The notes beneath the pieces were generated by a model, which did no database searches, was not told the DNA's origin, and worked only from the letters and a program-made list of their open reading frames with translations. Both the position numbers and the translations under genes were made by a program. A stretch of DNA of 64,000 nucleotides, taken from the NCBI RefSeq assembly GCF_013304445.1, contig NZ_JAAITA010000001.1:186001-250000 (forward strand), read 5' to 3'. Position 1 is the first letter of the stretch. Each line of letters begins with the position of its first letter. Source of the stretch: Blautia hansenii. GTDB taxonomy: Bacteria; Bacillota; Clostridia; Lachnospirales; Lachnospiraceae. This document shows positions 1 through 9,205 of the stretch, in pieces.

Positions 1-59
1 TTCAGAATATTTATATACAATTTGATTTTAACGTTTAGAAAATCCAAAGGAGAATAGAA

Positions 60-539
60 ATGGCAATCAGAAAAATCAGAACAGAAGGCGACAGCATTTT
101 AACAAAGGAATGTAGAAAAGTAGAGAAAATGACACCGAAAATCCAGGAACTCATTGATGATATGTTTGACACTATGTACGAGGCTTACGGCGTAGGACTG
201 GCAGCCCCTCAGGTAGGAGTTTTAAAGCAGATTGTAGTCATTGACACCACAGGGGAAGACCCATTGGTGCTGATTAACCCGGAAATTATAGAGACTTCCG
301 GTTCCCAGACAGGAGATGAGGGCTGCTTAAGCGTTCCGGGTATGTCCGGAACGGTCACACGTCCAAACCATGTAAAAGTAAGAGCCTTGGACGAAAACAT
401 GGAGGAATATATCTTAGAGGGAGAGGAACTGCTGGCCAGAGCTATCTGTCATGAGACAGACCATCTCCATGGCAGACTGTATACAGAACTGGTAGAGGGT
501 GAACTTCACCGCACGAGTTATGAGGAGGACGACGAATGA
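60..539 (+). CDS. def: Peptide deformylase
   Basis: This 159-residue protein removes the formyl group from the initiator methionine of new proteins in the cytoplasm. All three deformylase motifs are visible: [10 protein letters not shown] near residue 44, EGCLSVPG with the metal-binding cysteine near residue 88, and HETDHLHG near residue 130, which carries the HExxH-type metal ligands. The length fits a type 1 bacterial enzyme. The ATG has an AAAGGAG ribosome binding site about 8 bases upstream. The stop overlaps the start of fmt by four bases (ATGA), so the two genes that add and remove the formyl group are translationally coupled. The 59 bases before the gene are AT rich and I could not fix a promoter there. 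Confidence 0.97.
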   Translation: MAIRKIRTEGDSILTKECRKVEKMTPKIQELIDDMFDTMYEAYGVGLAAPQVGVLKQIVVIDTTGEDPLVLINPEIIETSGSQTGDEGCLSVPGMSGTVTRPNHVKVRALDENMEEYILEGEELLARAICHETDHLHGRLYTELVEGELHRTSYEEDDE

Positions 540-1468
540 GAGTAGTTTTTATGGGAACTCCGGATTTCGCAGTGGGAACTCTGGAGGAAATCATCAAAGC
601 CGGACACGAAGTAGCCGGGGTAGTGACACAGCCGGATAAGCCAAAGGGCAGAGGGAAAACCCTGATGCCCACACCGGTGAAGGAAGTGGCGTTAAAACAC
701 GAAATTCCTGTTTACCAGCCGAAAAAAGTGCGGGAAGCGGAATTTGTGGAAACGTTAAGGAAAATCGCTCCGGATGTAATTGTAGTGGCGGCCTTTGGAC
801 AGATTATTACAAAGGAAATCCTGGAAATGCCAAAATACGGCTGTATCAATGTACACGCTTCTCTTCTTCCTGCCTACCGAGGGGCAGCGCCCATTCAGTG
901 GTCCGTGATTAACGGAGATAAAGAATCCGGCGTTACCATTATGCAGATGGACGAGGGGCTGGATACGGGAGACATGATAGACAAAGTTGTAGTTCCCATT
1001 GCAGCGGATGAAACCGGAGGCAGCCTGTTTGATAAATTAAGCCAGGCAGGAGCCAAACTCTGTACAGAAGTATTGGAACAGTTAGAAAACGGCACCGCCG
1101 TAAGAGAAAAGCAGCCGAAAGAGAGCACTACGCCATATGCTGCCATGATTGACAAGAAAATGGGAAACATTGACTGGAGAAAGCCTGCAAAGGAAATTGA
1201 GCAGCTTATCCGGGGATTGAATCCCTGGCCCAGCGCATATACAAAGCTGCAGGGAAAAACACTGAAAATCTGGAAGTCAGAGGTCAGAGAGGAAAGCTTT
1301 GGAACTCAGCCGGGACAGGTTGTGGGAATCGAAGAAGACGCCCTGCTTATTCAGACCGGCAAAGGCAGCCTGGCAGTAAAGGAGCTGCAGCTGGAGGGCA
1401 GGAAGCGCATGGACACTTCTTCTTTCCTGCGGGGCTTTTCGGTTTCGGAACATGAGGTTTTAGGATAA
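536..1468 (+). CDS. fmt: Methionyl-tRNA formyltransferase
   Basis: The 310-residue enzyme transfers a formyl group from 10-formyltetrahydrofolate to Met-tRNA for initiation. The N-terminal formyltransferase domain shows FMGTPDFAV at the start, and the signature [14 protein letters not shown] near residue 108 holds the conserved Asn-His-Ser/Leu-rich catalytic region (INVHASLLP). A C-terminal OB-like tRNA-binding domain follows from about residue 205 ([10 protein letters not shown]). It overlaps def by four bases and is followed three bases later by rsmB, so def, fmt, rsmB and rlmN look like one transcript. Length is normal for the family and nothing is missing. Confidence 0.97.
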   Translation: MRVVFMGTPDFAVGTLEEIIKAGHEVAGVVTQPDKPKGRGKTLMPTPVKEVALKHEIPVYQPKKVREAEFVETLRKIAPDVIVVAAFGQIITKEILEMPKYGCINVHASLLPAYRGAAPIQWSVINGDKESGVTIMQMDEGLDTGDMIDKVVVPIAADETGGSLFDKLSQAGAKLCTEVLEQLENGTAVREKQPKESTTPYAAMIDKKMGNIDWRKPAKEIEQLIRGLNPWPSAYTKLQGKTLKIWKSEVREESFGTQPGQVVGIEEDALLIQTGKGSLAVKELQLEGRKRMDTSSFLRGFSVSEHEVLG

Positions 1469-1471
1469 ATT

Positions 1472-2836
1472 ATGATGAACAAAGTAAACTTAAGAGAATT
1501 GATTCTGGAAATTCTTCTGGAAATCAGCAAAGGGGAACGGCACAGTCATCTGATAATACGGGGAACGCTGGAAAAATATCAGTATCTGGAAAAGCAGGAG
1601 AGGGCTTTCATTACCAGAGTCTGTGAAGGCACTCTGGAATACCGTCTGCGTCTGGACTATATTCTGAACCGGTATTCTACTGTTCCCACAGAGAAGATGA
1701 AGCCGGTTATCCGGGAACTTTTGCGAAGCGGTGTGTATCAGATGCTGTATATGGACAGTGTACCGGACAGCGCAGTGTGCAATGAAGCTGTGAAGCTGGC
1801 CAGAAAAAAAGGTTTTTACAACCTTACCGGTTTTGTAAACGGTGTGTTAAGAAAGGTAGCCAGAGAATACGGCAGTATTCGGTTCCCGCAGAAGAGTCAG
1901 CCCGTGGAATACCTCTCTGTGATGTATTCTATGCCGATATGGCTGGTAGAACGCTTTCTGAAGGACTACGGATTTGAAAAGTCTGAAAAAATTTTTGAGG
2001 CTTTTTTAGAGGAGAGTCCTACCACTATCCGTATAAGAGAACATCTGGTGGATAAGCAGGCGGTGCTGGAGAGCCTGGAAAAACAGAAAGTTCTTGTAGA
2101 AAAGGCGCCTTATGTAGAAAATGCCTATTATCTGAAAAATTATGATTATCTTCCTGCCTTAGAGGCGTTCCGTATGGGAAATATCCAGGTACAGGATGTC
2201 AGTTCCATGCTGGTTGCAGAGATTGCAGACCCCAGGGAGGGGGATTATGTGATAGATTTGTGCGCGGCGCCGGGAGGAAAGAGTCTGTGCATCGCGGATA
2301 AGTTAAAAGGCACCGGGAGGGTGGACGCCAGGGATATCAGCAGAACCAAGACGGACTTGATTCGGGAAAACGCTATCCGTCAGAATTTCCTCAATGTGGT
2401 GGTGACTGAAAAAGACGCCACAGAACTGGATTCGGAAGCTCTGGAAAAGGCGGACATTCTTCTTGCAGACGTTCCATGCTCCGGTCTTGGGGTTATCGGA
2501 AGAAAGACGGACATTAAATACAACATCAGCCAGGCAGGTATTCAGGAACTGGCTGCCCTGCAGCGGAAAATTCTGGAACAGGCCTCTACTTATGTGAAGC
2601 CGGGTGGTACCCTGATTTACAGTACCTGTACCGTTACCCCAGAAGAAAATATAGAAAACGTGCGGTGGTTTACAGAGCATTATCCCTATGAACTGGAAAG
2701 TCTGGACCCGTATCTGTGTGAGGAGCTTAGGGGAGAAACTACAAAAGAAGGCTATCTGCAGCTGCTTCCGGGGATTCATCACTGCGACGGGTTCTTTATA
2801 GCCAGATTGAAGAGGAAAACAGAATGGAACAGATAG
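1472..2836 (+). CDS. rsmB: 16S rRNA (cytosine-967-C5)-methyltransferase
   Basis: The 454-residue protein methylates C967 of 16S rRNA with S-adenosylmethionine. Residues 1 to about 135 form a NusB-like RNA-binding domain. The Rossmann methyltransferase domain carries the SAM motif VIDLCAAPGGKS near residue 263 and the two family cysteines in PCSGLGV and YSTCT, one of which is the nucleophile. Two consecutive ATG codons (1472 and 1475) begin the gene and I cannot decide between them; the ribosome binding site is weak, which fits coupling to fmt. The 3' end overlaps rlmN by 13 bases. Confidence 0.96.
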   Translation: MMNKVNLRELILEILLEISKGERHSHLIIRGTLEKYQYLEKQERAFITRVCEGTLEYRLRLDYILNRYSTVPTEKMKPVIRELLRSGVYQMLYMDSVPDSAVCNEAVKLARKKGFYNLTGFVNGVLRKVAREYGSIRFPQKSQPVEYLSVMYSMPIWLVERFLKDYGFEKSEKIFEAFLEESPTTIRIREHLVDKQAVLESLEKQKVLVEKAPYVENAYYLKNYDYLPALEAFRMGNIQVQDVSSMLVAEIADPREGDYVIDLCAAPGGKSLCIADKLKGTGRVDARDISRTKTDLIRENAIRQNFLNVVVTEKDATELDSEALEKADILLADVPCSGLGVIGRKTDIKYNISQAGIQELAALQRKILEQASTYVKPGGTLIYSTCTVTPEENIENVRWFTEHYPYELESLDPYLCEELRGETTKEGYLQLLPGIHHCDGFFIARLKRKTEWNR

Positions 2837-3870
2837 AAATTAAATCACAAAGTCTGAAGGAATTAAAGGAAACCGTGGCAGCACTGGGAGAAAAGCCTTT
2901 CAGGGCGAAACAACTCTATGAGTGGATACACCAGAAACTGGCCGTGGATTTTGAGGAGATGACCAATCTGTCCAAGGCCTTTCGGGAAAAGCTGAAACAG
3001 CAGTGCGTACTGACTGCGCTGGAGCCTTTGGAGGTGCAGACATCCAAAATGGACGGTACCCAGAAATATCTTTTTGCCCTCTCTGACGGGAATGTTGTGG
3101 AAAGTGTGCTGATGAAATACAAGCACGGCAACAGCGTGTGCATTTCCTCTCAGGTAGGCTGTAAAATGGGCTGCCGGTTCTGCGCTTCTGCCATTGGAGG
3201 CTGGACCAGAAATCTGCTGCCTTCGGAAATGTTGGACCAGATTTACCGGATACAGCAGATTTCCGGGGAACGGGTGTCAAACGTAGTGGTCATGGGAACC
3301 GGAGAGCCTTTGGATAATTACGAGAATCTTTTGAGATTTATCCGTATGCTTTCGGACGAAAACGGGCTGCATATCAGCCAGAGAAATATCACGGTGTCCA
3401 CCTGCGGCATTGTGCCCCGGATGTATGATCTGGCAGAGGAAAATCTGCAGATTACCCTGGCCATTTCTCTTCATGCGTCCAATCAGGAGAAAAGGGCGGA
3501 ACTGATGCCCATTGCCAATCGGTATTCTATTGGAGAAGTGCTGGAGGCCTGTCGGAATTATTTTGAGAAAACAGGCAGAAGACTGACTTTTGAGTACAGT
3601 CTGGTAGGCGGAAAGAATGATTCCCAGGAGGATGCAAGGGAGCTGGCAGAGCTGATTCGGGGGCTGAACTGCCATGTGAATCTCATTCCCGTAAACCCCA
3701 TTAAAGAGCGGGATTTCGTGCAGTCAGAGAAAAAAGTTATAGAGAATTTTCAAAATAAACTTGAAAAATACCAAATAAATGTTACTATTAGAAGGGAAAT
3801 GGGCAGAGATATTGATGGTGCCTGTGGACAACTAAGGAAAAGTTATATCGATAAGAAAGAGGACTCGTAG
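2824..3870 (+). CDS. rlmN: Dual-specificity 23S rRNA/tRNA adenosine-C2 methyltransferase (radical SAM)
   Basis: This 348-residue radical SAM enzyme methylates A2503 of 23S rRNA and A37 of some tRNAs. The iron-sulfur motif CKMGCRFC (CX3CX2C) is at about residues 111-118, preceded by QVG. The conserved VVMGTGEPLDNY follows, and the C-terminal cysteine that forms the methylcysteine/thiyl intermediate is in DIDGACGQL near residue 337. An N-terminal helical RNA-binding domain of about 90 residues precedes the barrel. Length is normal. The gene starts inside rsmB and is followed one base later by the phosphatase gene. Confidence 0.97.
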   Translation: MEQIEIKSQSLKELKETVAALGEKPFRAKQLYEWIHQKLAVDFEEMTNLSKAFREKLKQQCVLTALEPLEVQTSKMDGTQKYLFALSDGNVVESVLMKYKHGNSVCISSQVGCKMGCRFCASAIGGWTRNLLPSEMLDQIYRIQQISGERVSNVVVMGTGEPLDNYENLLRFIRMLSDENGLHISQRNITVSTCGIVPRMYDLAEENLQITLAISLHASNQEKRAELMPIANRYSIGEVLEACRNYFEKTGRRLTFEYSLVGGKNDSQEDARELAELIRGLNCHVNLIPVNPIKERDFVQSEKKVIENFQNKLEKYQINVTIRREMGRDIDGACGQLRKSYIDKKEDS

Positions 3871-3871
3871 G

Positions 3872-4615
3872 ATGAAATCATATTCTGTAACGGATGTGGG
3901 ACAGAAACGTCAGGTGAATCAGGACTATGTTTTTGCTTCTGAGGAACCGGTTGGAAATCTGCCGAATCTCTTCGTGGTTGCAGATGGTATGGGAGGCCAT
4001 AAGGCGGGAGATTTTGCTTCCAGCTTTGCGGTGCAGATTTTACTGCATACCATTTTGGAGGACGAAAATCAAAATCCGATTAAAATTATCCGCAATGCCG
4101 TGGAAGAAGCAAATCGAAAAGTTCTCGAAGAGGCGAAACAGCATGCGGAGATGGAGGGCATGGGAACCACCATGGTTCTTGTAACTATCGTTGACGATTA
4201 TGCGTATGTAGCAAATGTGGGAGACAGCAGACTATATTTAATCGAAGACAAGATTCTTCAGATTACAAAAGACCATTCTCTGGTAGAGGAGATGGTGAGA
4301 AGGGGATTAATTACAAAGGAGGAGGCCAAGACGCACCCGGATAAGAACATTATTACCCGTGTGCTGGGAATCGGTCCGGAAGTGGAAGTGGATTTCTTTG
4401 ATATTCACTTAAAGGAAAACAGCACTTTGCTGCTTTGCTCGGATGGATTGTCCAATATGGTTTCCGATGATGATATCTGGAGAATTGCAAATACAAGCAG
4501 GGATTTGAGAGAGACGGGCATGCGCCTGGTTTCCCTTGCAAATGAAAACGGCGGTAAAGATAATATAGCAGTGGTACTGGTACAGCCAGACACAAAAGAG
4601 GTGGAAGTATGTTAA
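3872..4615 (+). CDS. stp: PP2C-family serine/threonine protein phosphatase
   Basis: The 247-residue phosphatase removes phosphate from Ser/Thr residues, normally opposing the PASTA kinase encoded next to it. PP2C metal-binding motifs are seen in order: GQKRQVNQD near residue 10, VVADGMGGHKAG near residue 35, GDSRLYLI near residue 116, CSDGLSNMV near residue 190 and GGKDNIAVV near residue 229. All acidic metal ligands appear to be present. The gene begins one base after rlmN and overlaps pknB by seven bases. This phosphatase-kinase-RsgA order is typical of Firmicutes. Confidence 0.95.
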   Translation: MKSYSVTDVGQKRQVNQDYVFASEEPVGNLPNLFVVADGMGGHKAGDFASSFAVQILLHTILEDENQNPIKIIRNAVEEANRKVLEEAKQHAEMEGMGTTMVLVTIVDDYAYVANVGDSRLYLIEDKILQITKDHSLVEEMVRRGLITKEEAKTHPDKNIITRVLGIGPEVEVDFFDIHLKENSTLLLCSDGLSNMVSDDDIWRIANTSRDLRETGMRLVSLANENGGKDNIAVVLVQPDTKEVEVC

Positions 4616-6828
4616 ATATGGGAGTAATTGTAGGCGAGCGGTATGAGATTGTCGGCTGTGTAGGCTCCGGCGGTATGGCCGATGTATATAAGGCAAAAGA
4701 CCATAAGCTCAACCGCTTTGTCGCTATGAAGGTGCTGAAACCGGAGTTCAGCGCAGATACGAATTTTATCCGGAAATTTCAAAGAGAGGCCCAGGCAGCA
4801 GCAGGTTTGGCACACCCCAATGTAGTGAATGTGTTTGATGTAGGGGAGGACCAGGGCATTAATTACATTGTAATGGAACTGATTGAGGGAATTACCTTAA
4901 AAGAGTATATTTCCAAAAAGGGAAGACTGACGGTTAAAGAAGCGACCAGTATTGCCATTCAGGTATCCATGGGTCTGGAGGCTGCGCACAACCGGAACAT
5001 CGTACACCGGGACATTAAGCCTCAGAACATTATTATTTCAACAGACGGAAAAGTAAAGGTAACGGATTTCGGTATTGCCAGAGTTGCTTCTTCCAATACA
5101 ATCAGCACCAATGCCATGGGTTCTGTACACTACAGTTCACCGGAGCAGGTACGGGGCGGATACAGCGACTTTAAGAGTGATATTTATTCTCTGGGTATTA
5201 CCATGTATGAAATGGTAACCGGAAGAGTGCCCTTTGACGGGGATACCACAGTGGCCATTGCCATTAAGCATCTGCAGGACGAAATGGTACCTCCTTCCCA
5301 GTATGTGCCGGAACTTCCCCACAGTCTGGAAGAGATTATCCTGAAATGTACCCAGAAGAGTCCGGACAGGCGATACAGCACCCTGGCTGAACTGATTAAT
5401 GATTTGAAACATTCTCTCATTGACCCCAACGGAAGCTTTGTCAATCTGTCGCCTCTGAGCAATCATGCACAGACCATTATGATTACACCGGAGGAAATGA
5501 AGCAGATTCAAAACGGCGGATATAACACCTCTTCTTTCTATGAAGAAGACGACGATGATGAGGATGATGACGATGAGGAAATCTACGAAAAGCCCTCAAA
5601 GAAGAAGCGTCGCCGCAGAGATGAAGAAGACGAGGATGACGAAGAAGATGAAGAGGATGATGACGAACGCGGCGGTGTGAATACCAAGCTGGAAAAAGCC
5701 ATGACCATCGGTGGACTGATTATCGGCGGTATTATCATCTGTATTCTGATTTACATGGTAGCTTCTGCAGCAGGACTGGTAAGTCTGGGCAGTAAGAAGG
5801 ACAATGACGCAGATACACAGAAGGAACAGGCACAGGATGCCACAGACGAAACGGTAAACAAAGTGACGGTTCCGGATTTGACAGGTAAGACAGAGGAAGA
5901 GGCTGGAACAGAATTAAATGCCCAGAATCTCGGCAAGAAAAAAGGCGGAGAAGAAGCTTCTGATACTGTAGCAGAAGGGCTGATTACCAGAACAGAGCCC
6001 GCAGCCGGAACCCAGGTGGACAAAAACACACAGGTGGTTTACTATGTCAGCACCGGAAAGGCGGAAGAAGACACTAATGTGACCATTCCATCCGGACTGG
6101 TTGGAGAATCTTTGAGTTCTGTACAGTCTACTTTGCAGGATTTAGGGTTGAAAATCAATGTAGAGAAGCAGCAGAGTTCCAGTGTGGAAGTGGGAAAAGT
6201 TATTTCTCTGAATCCGGGAGAAGGAACTTCTGTGGCAAAGGACACAGAAGTTGTAATTACCGTCAGCACCGGTGAAGGTGACAAGATGGTAGCAGTACCG
6301 AATGTACGGGGAATTGAGGCGTCAGAGGCAGAAGCAACTCTGATAGCCCAGGGCTTGATTGTAGAAGTGGAAAAAAGCGACAGTGAAGATGCCAATGTGG
6401 CTTATGGCGAAGTGTATGCACAGACACCGAAGGCAGGAAACCGCGTAGAAGAGGGAACTACCATTACCATTAAAGTTCGTACAGAAGGAGCTTCTTCTTC
6501 CACTGGAACAACCACAGACGGAACCAAAGTAGAGGCAGGACAGTGGGCAGCTATTGAGCCGAAACTGAAAAAGCCGGACAACTACCAGGGAGGCAATGTA
6601 CAGCTTCGTTTGGTACAGGATGGTGACGGTGACCAGGAGGAAGGCGGTACCGTTATTATGGAAGGATCCCCTATAGATTTTGATTCCAATGGCGGCTATT
6701 ATTCCGTGGGAAGCATTGTAGGAAAAGACGGGGTGGAAAGCGGAACGCTGTATCTGGCGGAGCAACAGGAAGACGGAAGTTACCAGACTTTGTGGTCTTA
6801 TGAACTGAAGTTTTCAGAAGTAGAATAA
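4609..6828 (+). CDS. pknB: PASTA-domain membrane Ser/Thr protein kinase
   Basis: The 739-residue transmembrane kinase senses cell wall fragments or lipid II through PASTA repeats and phosphorylates division, wall and translation proteins. The cytoplasmic kinase domain spans about residues 10-270, with GSGGMADVYKA (glycine loop), VAMKVL (lysine), HRDIKPQN (catalytic loop) and DFGIA. A strongly acidic linker rich in Asp/Glu follows around residues 305-350, then a single membrane segment near residues 365-385. Three PASTA repeats follow, starting near residues 423, 486 and 562, and an extra C-terminal domain of about 110 residues. ATG at 4618 is an alternative start. A strong terminator follows. 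Confidence 0.96.
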   Translation: MLNMGVIVGERYEIVGCVGSGGMADVYKAKDHKLNRFVAMKVLKPEFSADTNFIRKFQREAQAAAGLAHPNVVNVFDVGEDQGINYIVMELIEGITLKEYISKKGRLTVKEATSIAIQVSMGLEAAHNRNIVHRDIKPQNIIISTDGKVKVTDFGIARVASSNTISTNAMGSVHYSSPEQVRGGYSDFKSDIYSLGITMYEMVTGRVPFDGDTTVAIAIKHLQDEMVPPSQYVPELPHSLEEIILKCTQKSPDRRYSTLAELINDLKHSLIDPNGSFVNLSPLSNHAQTIMITPEEMKQIQNGGYNTSSFYEEDDDDEDDDDEEIYEKPSKKKRRRRDEEDEDDEEDEEDDDERGGVNTKLEKAMTIGGLIIGGIIICILIYMVASAAGLVSLGSKKDNDADTQKEQAQDATDETVNKVTVPDLTGKTEEEAGTELNAQNLGKKKGGEEASDTVAEGLITRTEPAAGTQVDKNTQVVYYVSTGKAEEDTNVTIPSGLVGESLSSVQSTLQDLGLKINVEKQQSSSVEVGKVISLNPGEGTSVAKDTEVVITVSTGEGDKMVAVPNVRGIEASEAEATLIAQGLIVEVEKSDSEDANVAYGEVYAQTPKAGNRVEEGTTITIKVRTEGASSSTGTTTDGTKVEAGQWAAIEPKLKKPDNYQGGNVQLRLVQDGDGDQEEGGTVIMEGSPIDFDSNGGYYSVGSIVGKDGVESGTLYLAEQQEDGSYQTLWSYELKFSEVE

Positions 6829-6840
6829 AGAAAATACAGA

Positions 6841-6888
6841 GAATACTCCTTTTGACAGGAAGACCGTCAAAAGGGGTATTCTTTTTTC
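6841..6888 (+). terminator. Intrinsic terminator after pknB
   Basis: A long hairpin pairs GAATACTCCTTTTGAC with GTCAAAAGGGGTATTC and is followed directly by a run of T. It closes the def-to-pknB transcription unit. Confidence 0.93.
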
Positions 6889-6917
6889 TTGCCTTTGAAT
6901 TTCAAAGAGTATATAAT
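6889..6917 (+). promoter_or_regulatory. Probable vegetative promoter for rsgA
   Basis: TTGCCT and TATAAT are separated by 17 bases. The -35 element lies just after the T run of the pknB terminator. About 60 AT-rich bases separate it from the rsgA start. Confidence 0.55.
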
Positions 6918-6978
6918 ATTTACAGTATGCAGATTATGTGATATAAATAAAAAGTTGTAAAAATATAAGGTAGGTTAC

Positions 6979-7857
6979 ATGCAGGGAAGAATCGTAAAAG
7001 GAATTGCCGGATTTTATTATATTGCGGCAGAAGATACAGAAACGTATGAATGTAAAGCAAAAGGGATTTTCCGCAAGGAAAAACTAAAGCCCTTAGTAGG
7101 AGATTATGTGGAAATCGAGGTGCTGGACCGGGAACACAGGACTGGCAGTATTACGGCTGTGCTGCCAAGGAAAAATACACTGATTCGTCCGGCTGTGGCA
7201 AATATTGACCAGGCGCTGGTGATTTTTGCGGCAAAGGAGCCGGGGCCGAATTTCTCACTGTTGGACCGCTTTCTGGTGACGATGGAGCGGCAGGATATTC
7301 CGGTGATGATTTGCATAAACAAGCAGGATTTGGCAGAAGAAGCAGAAACACAGCAAATCCGGGAATGTTATGAAGCCTGTGGTTATGAGGTGCTCTTTAC
7401 CAGCGCCAGCCAAAAAGAAGGCATTGAAACCTTAAAAGAACGTCTGAAAGGAAAGACCACGGCTGTGGCGGGTCCCTCCGGTGTGGGCAAGTCTTCGCTG
7501 ACGAATCTGCTGGCGCCGGGGATTGAGATGGAAACGGGGGAAATCAGCAAAAAACTGGGGCGGGGACGACATACCACCAGACACTCTCAGTTGATTGCGT
7601 TGGGAGAACATACGTATCTCATGGATACACCGGGTTTTACCTCTTTCTATGTGGAAGATATGGAAAAGGAAGAACTGCGGTATTATTTCCCGGAATTTCA
7701 GCCCTATGAAGGACAGTGCCGTTTTCAAGGCTGTACCCACACCCATGAGCCGGGCTGTGCGGTGAAGGAAGCATTGGAGCAGGAGAAAATAGGAAAGCAG
7801 CGATATGGGAACTACCTGGAAATGTATAGAGAACTGGAAGAAAAAAGGAGGTATTAG
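6979..7857 (+). CDS. rsgA: Ribosome small subunit-dependent GTPase A
   Basis: The 292-residue circularly permuted GTPase checks late maturation of the 30S ribosomal subunit. An N-terminal OB fold of about 65 residues is followed by the permuted G motifs: CINKQD (G4) near residue 112, GPSGVGKSSL (G1) near residue 167 and DTPGF (G3) near residue 216. A C-terminal zinc knuckle is visible as CRFQGCTHTHEPGC near residue 247. In many Firmicutes the order is PP2C, PASTA kinase, RsgA, Rpe, ThiN, and the same order is kept here, which supports the call. Confidence 0.96.
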   Translation: MQGRIVKGIAGFYYIAAEDTETYECKAKGIFRKEKLKPLVGDYVEIEVLDREHRTGSITAVLPRKNTLIRPAVANIDQALVIFAAKEPGPNFSLLDRFLVTMERQDIPVMICINKQDLAEEAETQQIRECYEACGYEVLFTSASQKEGIETLKERLKGKTTAVAGPSGVGKSSLTNLLAPGIEMETGEISKKLGRGRHTTRHSQLIALGEHTYLMDTPGFTSFYVEDMEKEELRYYFPEFQPYEGQCRFQGCTHTHEPGCAVKEALEQEKIGKQRYGNYLEMYRELEEKRRY

Positions 7858-7862
7858 GAGGC

Positions 7863-8519
7863 GTGGAATATAAATTATCACCATCCATTCTGGCGGCAGA
7901 TTTTGTCAATCTGGGCGCAGATATAAAAAAGGCACAGGAAGCAGGCGCAGACTGGCTTCACATTGATGTCATGGACGGGCAGTTTGTACCGTCTATTTCC
8001 ATGGGGATTCCGGTTATAGAATCTCTTAGAAAGGCTGTAGATATGTTTTTTGATGTGCATATCATGGCTTTGGACCCCACCCACCTCGTGGATGACTTTA
8101 TAAAAGCAGGTGCAGATATGATTACTGTACACGCAGAGACCTGCCCCCATCTGGACAGAACTTTACGGCTGATTCAGGAGAAAGGCTGTCGGGCAGGAGT
8201 AGCCATTAATCCGGCAACGCCTGTAAATGTGCTGGAGCATGCTATAGAGCTGGCAGACATGGTACTGATTATGACGGTAAATCCCGGCTTTGGGGGACAG
8301 TCTTATCTTCCCTACTGCAGCGAAAAGGTGCGTCAGGTACGGCAGGAGGCTGAAAAGAGAGGTCTGGAACTGGACATTCAGGTAGACGGAGGTATAAACA
8401 GAGACACTATTTCAGAAGTTCTGGAGGCAGGGGCCAATGTAATTGTGGCAGGTTCTGCCGTCTTTAAGGGAGACATTGCAGCCAATGTAAAAGAACTGAA
8501 AGGAATGATGAACGGGTAA
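7863..8519 (+). CDS. rpe: Ribulose-phosphate 3-epimerase
   Basis: The 218-residue TIM-barrel enzyme interconverts ribulose 5-phosphate and xylulose 5-phosphate in the pentose phosphate pathway. The sequence shows LSPSILAADF at the start, the metal and catalytic motifs HIDVMDGQFVPS near residue 36 and VHIMALDP near residue 67, MTVNPGFGGQ near residue 138 and VDGGI near residue 177. The start codon is GTG at 7863; two AGGAG-type sites lie upstream (7846-7851 and 7856-7860), the former at better spacing. The stop codon shares one base with the thiN start. Confidence 0.96.
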   Translation: MEYKLSPSILAADFVNLGADIKKAQEAGADWLHIDVMDGQFVPSISMGIPVIESLRKAVDMFFDVHIMALDPTHLVDDFIKAGADMITVHAETCPHLDRTLRLIQEKGCRAGVAINPATPVNVLEHAIELADMVLIMTVNPGFGGQSYLPYCSEKVRQVRQEAEKRGLELDIQVDGGINRDTISEVLEAGANVIVAGSAVFKGDIAANVKELKGMMNG

Positions 8520-9172
8520 TGGATACGGTTTTAGTGTGCGGCGGCTGTTTGCAGGAGGAGTTTGCACGAAACGTTATAGAACACATGCATCCCGACTGCG
8601 TTATCGGAATTGACCGGGGACTGAATTTCTGCTATAGAAATCATATCCGGCCCGACTATATTCTGGGAGACTTCGACAGCATTGACAAAGAAGTGCTGGC
8701 TTATTATGAAAGTCAGCCGGATGTTTCCGTGAAACGGTATCAGCCGGAAAAGGATGCCACAGACACGGCTATCGGCATGGAACTGGCTTTCAAGGCAGGC
8801 AGTGACCGGATTTTTCTTCTGGGCGCTACGGGAGGAAGGTTAGACCACTATATGGGAAACCTGAAAACTTTGATTACGGCTTCCAGGCGGAACTGTCAGG
8901 CATGGATTCTGGATGAACAGAATGCAATTACTCTGCTTTCCCGATCCGCAGAATTGAAAAAAGCGGAGCAGTTCGGAACGTATATTTCCTTTTTTTCCAT
9001 GGGAGACTGTGTAAAGGGGCTGACTTTGCGGGGATTTAAGTATCCGCTGACGGATTATACCATGGATAATGCAGACGGCATTGGTATCAGTAATGAAATA
9101 GAGGCAGAAACAGCGTCTGTCACCTTTTCAGAAGGACAGGTCTTAATGATTATGTCAAAAGACAAAATTTGA
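8519..9172 (+). CDS. thiN: Thiamine diphosphokinase
   Basis: The 217-residue enzyme converts thiamine to thiamine diphosphate. Conserved features include GIDRGLNF near residue 30, PDYILGDFDSID near residue 44, the ATP/metal motif EKDATDTAIGMELA near residue 80, and LLGATGGRLDHYMGNL near residue 100. The C-terminal beta domain with the thiamine-binding serine/threonine region (FKYPLTDY, near residue 178) is intact. The one-base overlap with rpe (TAATG) indicates translational coupling. There is no TPP riboswitch before the pair, so expression appears constitutive. Confidence 0.93.
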   Translation: MDTVLVCGGCLQEEFARNVIEHMHPDCVIGIDRGLNFCYRNHIRPDYILGDFDSIDKEVLAYYESQPDVSVKRYQPEKDATDTAIGMELAFKAGSDRIFLLGATGGRLDHYMGNLKTLITASRRNCQAWILDEQNAITLLSRSAELKKAEQFGTYISFFSMGDCVKGLTLRGFKYPLTDYTMDNADGIGISNEIEAETASVTFSEGQVLMIMSKDKI

Positions 9173-9205
9173 AGATAAAGCAAAAAGTAAAGTGAGGATT
9201 TTATT

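Noticed and set aside
5540-5670. GAT/GAA repeats that look like a tandem repeat array
   Set aside because: They code the acidic linker of the PASTA kinase and stay in frame; no repeat unit of constant length is present.
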